A stretch of DNA of 64,000 nucleotides, from assembly GCF_002878395.1 (NCBI RefSeq), contig NC_061122.1, positions 74,433,458 through 74,497,457 on the forward strand, given 5' to 3'. This document shows positions 55,554 through 64,000 of this stretch, piece by piece; within the stretch, counting starts at the first letter, position 1; every line of letters starts with the position of its first letter. Source of the DNA: Capsicum annuum (lineage: Eukaryota; Streptophyta; Magnoliopsida; Solanales; Solanaceae). The notes beneath the pieces are model-generated. The model was not told the origin of the DNA. It worked only from the letters and a program-made list of their open reading frames with translations, and ran no database searches. The position numbers and the translations under genes are program-made.

Positions 55554-55860
55554 AAACTTCAATCAATAAATCCACAACAGTATTCCTCGATAACGACTCC
55601 AAAATTTTATGTCTCCCAATCTTTACCCTTCAAGAAGAGACAATGCAGTCCTTGTAAAATCATAGTAGCTCGACTATATTGGGGTCCATCCTACAAGGAA
55701 TAGGTTGAATCTATCTCTGGAACTTGCTGAAGTAGCCGAATGTATAGGAAAGTAAATAAGGGAATCCATAGTAAACAGTGAAAGTAACAAGTCATGAACG
55801 CGTTCGGTTGTAGTCAATCTAAGATGAACATTGAAACTATGTTCCCCCTGGGTTCCTAAT
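55554..55860. other. Unassigned segment between elements 2 and E
   Basis: About 300 bp without recognisable coding or repeat content. It continues the sequence interrupted at 47735 and may be the 5' leader or LTR of element C. It ends CTAAT, the candidate target site of element E; the other copy would lie beyond the window. Confidence 0.4.
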
Positions 55861-58009
55861 TGTCACGACACAGGACTACTACCTAGTTGTAACACGGTGC
55901 TTAGAATCACAAATGACTACAAGATAACCCATGGCCTGGAATTAGCTATGATTTCTGAACAAAAGTAATAGAATACTGAGCAAAAGGTAACTAAAATAAA
56001 TTGATGTTGAATAGTAATAAAGTCCATATTAATATAGTCTGAAATAATCAATGAAACTGAAAACATGTCTAATTGTCTATTTGTCTGAAAGCCTCTAAAT
56101 CACGATGAGTTGTTGGGACAGGTCCCTGACTATCTTTAACTGACTAAAATAATGTAAAATAATATAAATAAATGAAAGATAGCTTGTCCTCGACTAATGA
56201 GGACACCCTAAAGCTATAACTAAGCGGAACAGGAACGTGCTAAATGTGGTCTAGGTACTGAGCGCCAAACCTATATTATAAGACAATATAGCACAAAGAA
56301 GTATGTGATTAGTACTTTTAATGTACTGAGTAAATTAAATGGGAGGCTAACTAATATATATATTTATATATATATATTAGCTGAACATGAATGAAGAATG
56401 TGTAAACTGAATGCAAGACAAAGTATAAAGATGTGCTATATTGACTAAATAACTGAATCTTGAATACTTGGTAAAGTAAACATGATTTGAACATAAACCA
56501 AAACAACACTGAGGACTGTGGGAGCTAACAATAACCAACATTCCTTAATTTGGTCTAATCTAACCTAAGTTAGAAGGGTGCTAGTACCTTGCCAAGGGTA
56601 CCAACACTAGCTGATGTAGATCCACTAAACTTATGTCCCGTAGTACTAGGGTGTCATTCCTCTATAGGCGGGTGAACCTTCATAACCTACAGTAGATCCA
56701 TAGTTCTAGACCATAGGGATTTATTTTAAAGGTCTCAGTCCTCAACTGGCGGGTGAGCCTTCATCCCTACATTTAGTCGGCGCTAAGTACAACTCCCAAC
56801 TGACCTGACACTAATAACTAATAATTGATTAATGCGATCGGATAATTTATACAGACACAACATGATACTATTTGAAATTTAGAAATATAAACATGATCTA
56901 AATGGCCCATAACATAAAAACTAATATATGCATGGCATCTAGGTATTAGGTGTTTATAACCCACCATCTTTGATTAATGAAACTAATTATGATGACATTT
57001 ACTAAGCATGATAAAGGAATGTTCACAATTTAAGCCAGTAAAAAAGTAACCTTTCGTGATAGGTAAATTCATGATTTTGAACATGGGGAAATCAGTATTC
57101 TCATGAAAAACTTATATTCATGATTTGGTTGCACTTGTAAATAGAGGAGAGTAAGGAAACACATATTTAACTTGGAACCTAATTCATTGGAAAAGGAAAT
57201 TTTCTTAAAATAGAAGAGTTCTTTGGAATCAATGGGTAGAAGGGACCCATTGATGAAATCCTATATATCTGGAGAATGGAGCCTTTGAGAAATCCATGGA
57301 GTTAATGTAGTTATTGAGAAACCCTAGCTTACTGTGGAGAAGAAAAGAATCATTTTTTTCCTAAGTGTAATGATTTTGGAGTTTATGGAGTTTCGGGGTG
57401 ACTTTAATCCCTCAATTACTGATGTTGGAATGCCCAAACGATGTGGGTTTAGGATTAAATAATAGGGATTTACCAATAAGCCGTTTTTAAAATCTTACAT
57501 GGATTTCTTGTTTCAATCTTGATGAATCAACCAATGACTTATAATGACTGGTCACGAGTCGTGGTTTGGATCATGACCTAAGGTCCTAAGATCTTGGGTC
57601 TTCTCTGTTAAGATAATGACTCCCTTCCTAATGACTCATTAGGTCTAATCACAAGTAGTTAGGAGTAATCGTGATATGAGACTAGAGTTTTGAATTTTCT
57701 TACTAGTGTGGCAATGGTTCCATGCAACGACTCATCATGCATCATAATGAGTCATGAGCTGGACTCATTTTCACTGGGATAAAATTTGAAACCCGCACTA
57801 GAGTCGAATGACTCACATGTAATGACCCAATACATCAAATAATAGGTCATTGCTTGGGTTATTGTCACTGGCTGTTTGACAAACCCTTAAGAAATTATTT
57901 ATAACTTCTTGCCATGACATAAGATTAAAGCGAGACTAGTGGCATTGGATAGCTAATTTAGCGGCCTGTGTTTTGATGGATCAAGAACTTAAAAACTGAG
58001 GGTATTACA
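55861..58009 (-). mobile_element. 3' LTR of element E
   Basis: On minus it starts TGTAATACCCTCAG at 58009 and ends TGTGTCGTGACA at 55861; 2149 bp. The motif block at 57540-57860 has GACTCAT/ACGAGTCGT flavour. AT palindromes lie at 56355-56385. Homologous to 63017-64000. Confidence 0.88.
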
Positions 58010-58024
58010 ATATTTCCCTCTTGT
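58010..58024 (-). other. Polypurine tract, element E
   Basis: Minus strand CAAGAGGGAAATAT directly before the TGTAATACC start of the 3' LTR. It would prime plus-strand cDNA synthesis. Confidence 0.65.
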
Positions 58025-58239
58025 GAGCATTCATCCTCAAATAAAATTGACTAAGCTAAAAATCTAGGGAAAAGCTTAGATTTTGCACTGAGCACATACA
58101 AGCTGAATCATAAGCTAACATTTGAATTTATGACTGAGCCATGAACTAAATTGATCACTTATTATATGACATCAGAATAGTTGGATGGCTGATATATAAA
58201 TATAAGAATTAATTTCTAAACGAAAGAAAACTATTACCT

Positions 58240-58870
58240 CAAGGTGGAACTAGGTTTGAGGAGAAGAGATGGGGGTACTTAATCATCATGACTATTTCTG
58301 CTTCCCAAGTAGGTCCCACAACTGGCTGATTTCTCCATAGAACCTTTTCTAAAGTGCCGTCATTGTTCCTTAGCCTATTAATCTAATGATCAAGGATCTT
58401 AATTTGGAACTATTTATAAGAGAGGCTATTTTCCACGCCAATTCTTTCTATAAGTGTTACTGATGTCGAGTCAACCAATGCACTTCATTAAAAAGAAAAC
58501 ATGAAAAATTGGATGTACTAATGCCAACTCTACAGGTAACTCTAACTCATAGGTTATCTTACCATATCATCTTAAAATCTTAAATGGACCAACAAAATGC
58601 ATACTGAACTTCTCTTTCTTACCAAATCTTTTCACCTCTTTCATGGGAAAAATTTTCAAGTAAATAGAATACCAAAATCAAACTCAAGCTACATCCTCCT
58701 CACATCTACATAGGATTTCTGACGGCATTAGGCTATTTTCAGCCTTTCGGTAATCAATTAAACCTTTTCCATTGCCTCATGTATTTAATCTAGCCCTATC
58801 AATGTAGCCTCACTAACCCCAAACAAAAAAATAGAAAATTTACACCTCCTACCATAAAGATCCTTAAACA
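58240..58870 (-). pseudogene. pol: Chromo-type integrase tail, element E
   Basis: Minus strand reads RQKSYVDVRRM, LEFDFGILFT, then in later frames IGVENSLSYK, EKVLWRNQPVVGPTWEAEIV and MMIKYPHLFSSNLVPP before the stop. The same tail is present in the element at 2421-2832. This tail is characteristic of Tekay/Del chromoviruses. Confidence 0.8.
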
Positions 58871-59570
58871 AGGCCATCTAAATAAAGGAGTGATAGTTAT
58901 TATTTTAAGTAAACTCATTCAAAGGCAAGTGATATCCCAAAAACCCTTGAAATCAATTACATAAGCTCTAAAAATATCCTCCAAAGTTTGAATAGTCCTC
59001 CCTACCAAACCATCCTTCTACATGAGAAAAGCTATACAAAGATAAACTTGGGTTCCAATAACCTTTTGAAAATCCTTTAAACATCGAGGGATAAACTATT
59101 TACCTCAATCTAAAATAATGGTCAATAGGACTTAATGCAATTTCACCAATTCTCATATATAGAGACTAGCAAAATCTTTGGTTAAATCTGATGTATTAAC
59201 TGGAACGAAATGAGTTGACCTAGTCATTCTATACAAAACAACCTAAATAGACTCATGATGATGAAGAGTGTGAGGCAACCCTGTGGTGAAGTTTGTATCC
59301 ACTACTTCCCACTTCCAAGTGGAGATGTTGAATTCCTAAAGCACACCACTAGGAATCTTGTACTCAACCTTAACTTATTGAGAATTTAGACAATTCACCA
59401 CGAATTCTATAGTATCCTTATTCATACCATTCCACCAATAGACTTTCCACAAATCGTGATAAAACTTAGAGGACCCTGTGTGAATTGAATATCGAGAACC
59501 TTAAGCCTCTGCAAACATTCGCTGCATCAAGTCATCCAAAATTACAATAAATAACCTGCACTAATAGTGA
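58870..59570 (-). pseudogene. pol: Integrase of element E
   Basis: Zinc region RYSIHTGSSKFYHDLWKVYW and VNCLNSQ (one cysteine of C-x2-C lost). The core starts WKWEVVDTNFTTGLPH, where the first catalytic aspartate is asparagine, and continues MTRSTHFVPVNTSDLTKDF. Insertion of cDNA would be its role; it is inactive. Confidence 0.82.
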
Positions 59571-59639
59571 TGGACACCATCTCCCCCTTTAGTGAAAAGC
59601 TCATTTATTTGATCTCAAACTACCTCTTTTAACTTAAGC

Positions 59640-60285
59640 TAAATAGGATCACTATTTTGCTTTTCCTTTATCTCGGTAACTAATAAAGATTCCAAACCAT
59701 TATAAGCCCATAATCTACCTTTGGCAGAATCAACCAACTGAATTCCCAATCTAGTAGGCTGATGAACATCCCGTACTAGATCCTTTCTTTCTTAGAAAAT
59801 TTGCTATGGGCATCAGCCACAATATTAGCCTTAACCGGGAGATACACCATGCTTATATCACAGTCTTTTAACAATTTTAACCACTTTCTCTAATGAAGAT
59901 TTAAATTTTTCTAACCAAAAACATAGTAAAGACTCTTGTGATGAGTGAACATATCAGTATGAACCCTATAAAGGTAATGCCACAAAATCTTTAAGGCAAA
60001 TGCAATTACTGCCAACTCAAGGTCGTGAGTAAGGTAGTTTTTCTCATGGGGTTTGATCTGTCTAAAGCCATATGTTATAACCATGTCTCAAAGAATCATC
60101 ATACACCATGAAACCATCTGAACCCTTTAGTAGATTCAAAATTGGAGCGAAAGTAAGTTAAGTCATTGACTCCTGAAAACTCCTCTCATAAGATTTGAAC
60201 CACTGAAACTTAACTTTCTTCTAAGTCAGTCTGTAAATAGGAGAGGCAATAGAATAAAATCCTTCAACTAATTATCTATAGTAAC
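59640..60285 (-). pseudogene. pol: RNase H of element E
   Basis: Reads GSDGFMVYDDSLRHGY, then HDLELAVIAFALKILWHYLY, RVHTDMFTHHKSLYYVFG and EIKEKQNSDPI. Catalytic E (DLELA) is present; the third acidic site reads FTHH, losing the aspartate. A stop follows YYVFG. Confidence 0.8.
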
Positions 60286-60990
60286 AATCCAAGCCCAAGA
60301 AACTCCTGATATCAAATGGAGAGATGGGTTTAGGTCATCTCCTTACTGCCTGGGTCTTTTGAGGATAAACTTAGATGCCTTCATTGTAAATAATAGGATC
60401 AAGGAAAGCTACTAATTTTAGCCAAAATTGACACTTATTAAACTTAGAAAATAACTGGCAATCTTTGGAAGTCTATAAAACAATCCTTAAATCGTCTACG
60501 TGCTCACCCTTACATAGGAATAGACGAGAATACCCTTTTTGATGACTATGACAAACATTTCTGGGTACAACTTGAACACTATATTTATTAGGTCCATGAA
60601 AACTACAAGAGCATTTGTTAGTCCAAATGACATAACTACAAATTTGAAGTGACTTTATCGTCTTATGAAGGTTTTCTTTGGATTGTCACATTCTTAAACT
60701 CTGAGCTAATGATAACTTGATTTGAGATCTATGATAGAGAAATAATTTGAACCCTGAAGTTTGTCCAACAAATCATCAATCCTAGGGATGGCCTACTTAT
60801 TCTTAATTATGTCTTTGTTCAACTGATGGTTGTACATACACATACAGAGAGAACCAATATTCTTGTGCACGATGAGAAATGGAACACCCCATGGGGAGAC
60901 GATGAAACCTTTATCTAGGAGTTTTTTCAACTATTCTTTAAATTCCATAAGCTTGGCTGGAGCCATTTTTTAAGGTGGAATTGATATAGT
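60286..60990 (-). pseudogene. pol: Reverse transcriptase of element E
   Basis: Reads DKGFIVSPWGVPFLIVHKNI, AIPRIDDLLDKLQGSNYFS, IIDLKSSYH, FKFVVMSFGLTNALVVFMDL, then YPEMFVIVIKKGYSRLF where the catalytic x-D-D strand should be: both aspartates are gone. The connection PISPFDIRSFLGLDCYYR follows near 60310. Chromovirus type. Confidence 0.85.
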
Positions 60991-61249
60991 CTTGGTATTT
61001 AGGAGGATAGATATTCCAAAGTCAATTTTCCTCGAGAGGGACTACAAGCATATCTTTTAGAAATACTTCTGGGAATTTATTCACCACTGGAACTGTTTTA
61101 ACACTAGGGATCTAATAAATTGCGTTCATGACTCAAACAAGATGCTAGATGAACTATTTGGAAATTATTTTCCTTACCTTAATAAAGGATACAAATCAAT
61201 GTATAGTCACCGAGGTGATACTCCTCCATTCTAAGATTGGCTCATTAGG

Positions 61250-61680
61250 AAACTAAAACTTAACTACTCTATTTTTATAATTAATTTGAGGCATAACAAG
61301 AGTTGAGCCAATCAATACTAAGAATAACAGTAAAGTTTGTCATCTCTAACTCTATAAGATCAACTTAGGTGACTTTTTTGGATAATGTGATAGAGCAATT
61401 TTTGTATAACCATTTGGTTGTAATAGAACTACTGACTGGAGTAGAAACTAAGAAGGGTTGTGCAAGGATTTTAGGACTATTACTAAAATCTACTGATATA
61501 TAAGGAGTCATAAAAGAAAGTGTGGCTTAGGGATCTAATAATTCTTTCACATATAGGTGAAGCACTTGTAATGTTCCATTAATCACATCATGAGAACCTT
61601 CCCAATCCTGTCGAGTTTGAAGGGCCTAAAGTTGATTCTTACGTTGTCTACTGGTTCCACTAAAAGTGGCCTTTTTGCAT
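61250..61680 (-). pseudogene. pol: Aspartic protease of element E
   Basis: Reads GTLQVLHLYVKELLDP, stop, ATLSFMTPYISVDFS, PFLVSTPVSSSITTKWLY, LIELEMTNFTVILSIDXL. The active site D-x-G-A reads D-P-stop-A here. It would mature the polyprotein. Confidence 0.78.
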
Positions 61681-61729
61681 TCGATGATCTGCTATAGATG
61701 ATACGGAGTTAGCCTGACCTTGCTGACTA

Positions 61730-62798
61730 AAATCCTTACCACTATGAGTAACCAATAGGGAATCCATCATTCTATGGCCTAACACGCCATACCCAAAACA
61801 AGCATCACTATTATCCATGCACTCAACCTTGTTGTTCTTACCAAATCTTCTTTAAACTAGGTTGGTACGACCACTGTTATGACTACCCTGAGACTTAGAG
61901 CTGGGTGCTCTATCACAAATATCCTATCTAAATATGGAAACTGGGGCACTAGCAGACAATTGGTCTAAGGTTAAAGATTTTTGGCAGAACTAAGAATGAT
62001 TCCCACTATTTGACCTCTGCTAAAAGAGATTAAAATTATCGGTTCTGACCCTCTTATTTTCCCTTTCCTTCTCCTTGATCTTTTCTTCCTCAATCTATTG
62101 AGCATGAACCATCAATCTGGAGAGGTCCATCTACTTAATCAACATAGTTGTCCTACACTCGTTAACCATATTATGAAAAACACCATATGCAAATTTACTT
62201 ATTTGAGCCCTTAAATTAGCCACCATATAAGGAGCATATCTCTCCAACTTAGTAAACTTAAGTGAATACTCCTTAACACTAATGTTTCCCTACTTTAAGT
62301 TGATGAACTCTTGAACTTTGACTTCTCTTAACTTAAGTGGGAAGAACCAATTCAAAAAAGTAATAGAAAACTCATCCCAATCTATAGGCCCTACATCGAT
62401 ACCGCTATTTTCCTTCCACAATTTAACACGGGTGTGAGCCACCTTTTATAATTGGTAAACACCTAAATTAGCTATTTCACTCGAGGTGACACCCATGATA
62501 TTAGTCACCTTCTTCACACTATTAAAAAATTCTTGGGGATCCTCGTCAGGCTTGGATCTAAAGAACGCTGGGGAATTCATATGAGTGAAGTCTTTGATCC
62601 TTGTTGTGGCCGTATTTGCTAATAGGTTGGTTGGGTAAACAACCTGTTGGTTAAGTAAAGATACCATATATTATGCAAATATTATAAAAGTGGCCTGAAT
62701 TCAACATGTGAGACTTGCTCATTCAAAGGGTCTTTGAGAATAGACGGTGGTGCTGACTGGACCCCATTCCTCTTTTTGTTAGCCTTTCTGAGAGGCAT
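61730..62798 (-). pseudogene. gag: Gag of element E
   Basis: Start codon at 62798 (MPLRKANKKRNG on minus), chosen because a basic M-P-x-R start is usual for this family and it lies about 190 bp after the PBS. Capsid part: RIKDFTHMNSPAFFRSKPDE, DPQEFFNSVKKVTNIMGVTS, FLNWFFPLKLREVKVQEFIN and VKEYSLKFTKLERYAPYMV. A zinc-knuckle remnant CFGYGVLGHRMMD lies near 61780, with the second cysteine changed to tyrosine and the last lost. Gag would form the particle. Confidence 0.83.
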
Positions 62799-63004
62799 TT
62801 TCTATAAAGAGGTAAAGGATGAGTTAGAAGAAGAAACCAAATAGATTTCAACCTTTATCACATGACATGAATCATGAAAGAGGTTAGACTTTCCTGTAAT
62901 ATTTCATAGTCTCTCGCTCATAAGTGTGGCATGCTTCATACCTACGAAGAAGACTCTACATATTGTTGCTTTTAGATACCCTAGGATACATTAAACCTTG
63001 TGCA

Positions 63005-63013
63005 TGATACCAA
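63005..63013 (-). other. Primer binding site, initiator Met type
   Basis: Minus strand TTGGTATCATG: the TGGTATCA core complements the 3' end of initiator tRNA-Met, the usual primer of Tekay-type elements. It lies 3-4 bp inside the LTR end. Confidence 0.65.
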
Positions 63014-63016
63014 GTT

Positions 63017-64000
63017 TTTCACAGCTCATGACTACCACTAGTGGTAACACTATTCTTAGCTAACCCATGGTCTAGTATAGGCTATAATTACTGAAGAAAA
63101 ATAATAGAATACTGAGTACAAGGTAACTAAAATAAATTGATGTTGAATAGTAATAAAGTAAAGATTAATACTATGAAAAATAATTAATGAAATTAAAAAC
63201 TTGTCTGACTGTCTATTTGTTTGAAATCCTCTACATCATTATGAGTTGTTGGGACAGGTCCCCAACTAACTCTAACTAGCTAAAATAATGTAAAATACAA
63301 GAAATAAACAAATAACAAAAAGTCCTCGATTGATGAGGACTTTCCAAAGTAGCAACTGAGTGGTACAAAATTATGTTAAGTGTGGTACAGGTACTGAGCA
63401 TCTGAACTTATATTATATGACAATATAGTGCTAAGAAGTATATGATCAGTACTTTGAATATACTAAGTATGAGATATAAGAGGCTAACTAATATATATAA
63501 AGTGATCATGAATGCATGGACATGTAAACTAAATTTAAGACTAAGTATAAACATTGCCGGATAGACTGAATAAATGAATACTAAGCACTCGATCGAGCAA
63601 CCCTAATATGAACATAAACTGAAACTAAATTAAGGACAGTGGGAGCTAATAATAACTGAGATGAAACAATTTGATCTAATCGGGGTCCAATCTGTAACCT
63701 CAGTTAGAAGGGTGTCAGTTCTCTATTGGAAGGTTACCCCTCATAACCTATGGTGGTGTCGTAGTTTTGGAACTTAGAGGATTTTAGTAAATAACTTAGT
63801 ATTCAAGTGGAAGGTGAGTCACCATCCTTGAATTCACTCAGGGCTAAGAACAACTCCCAACCGATCTGACACTGATAATTAATAATTGCTTAACATTTGA
63901 TAACTAATATATGCTCAACAAGGTAATATTCTAAATTTAGAAACATTAATATGATTTGAATGGTTCATAACATGAAAACTGATATATGCATGGCTATTTA
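63017..64000 (-). mobile_element. 5' LTR of element E, partial
   Basis: Homologous to 55861-56950 from end to window edge, for example 'aaaataaattgatgttgaat' and 'tgagttgttgggacaggtcc'. The promoter part lies beyond 64000. Confidence 0.88.

Larger units (their letters stand above)
55861..64000 (-). mobile_element. Element E: Tekay/Del-type chromovirus (-), 5' LTR cut by window
   Basis: Minus-strand order: 5' LTR (63017 to beyond 64000), Met-type PBS, gag, protease, RT, RNase H, integrase, chromo-type tail, polypurine tract, 3' LTR (55861-58009). All coding parts are present in normal order but carry frequent stops and frameshifts. Confidence 0.88.

Overview
The window looks like plant nuclear DNA, probably from a eudicot and plausibly Solanaceae (the taxon is inferred from the retroelement mix, not proven). 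It is AT-rich. I found no host gene, tRNA or rRNA. Almost every base can be assigned to old, mutated LTR retrotransposons nested in and abutting one another, as expected in pericentromeric heterochromatin. All long coding regions are broken, so they are annotated as pseudogenes.

Layout. 1-5432: 3' part of a Tekay/Del-type chromovirus (+), with RT, RNase H, integrase, chromo-type C-terminus and 3' LTR. 5433 to about 12272: element A (+), Athila-type, keeping only the integrase C-terminus, an intron-containing ORF2 and a probable 3' LTR. About 12273-21678: element B (-), Athila-type, with probable 3' LTR, ORF2, intron and integrase. A solo LTR (13808-16578, TSD ATAAT) sits inside B. 21679-23802: Tekay-type LTR (-). 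23803-27480: LTR, primer binding site and leader of a second long-LTR family (+). 27481-38351: element C (-), the most complete Athila element, with gag, protease, RT, RNase H, integrase and the start of ORF2. Its gag is split by a 4.2 kb solo LTR (33393-37551, TSD TATTG). 38352-47575: element 1 (+), with two LTRs, gag and protease but no RT or integrase. 47736-55548: element 2 (+), with two LTRs, perfect TSD CTCAA, a cysteine-motif ORF and ORF2, and no RT or integrase. 55861 to beyond 64000: element E (-), a Tekay-type element with gag to chromo-type end and both LTRs, the 5' LTR running off the window.

How the parts fit. Five Athila-type elements (A, B, C, 1, 2) share one module downstream of integrase, or of the position where integrase should be. 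Its order is: a short hairpin-forming signature around GGGAGGCAACCCA; a block of CG-containing motifs; a TTTAAA box; a 100-260 nt leader; a splice-donor-like GTAAGT (GTATGT or GCAAGT in two); an intron of 89-731 nt that in four of five carries a second motif block; an acceptor such as TTCATAG|GTAC; then ORF2. ORF2 has a domain resembling the 'putative plant transposon protein' family. This looks like an internal promoter with a 5' UTR intron driving an env-position gene. The motif flavour in the module matches the flavour in the same element's LTR but differs between element groups. That module, and the two adjacent pol-less elements that keep it, are the most noteworthy content.
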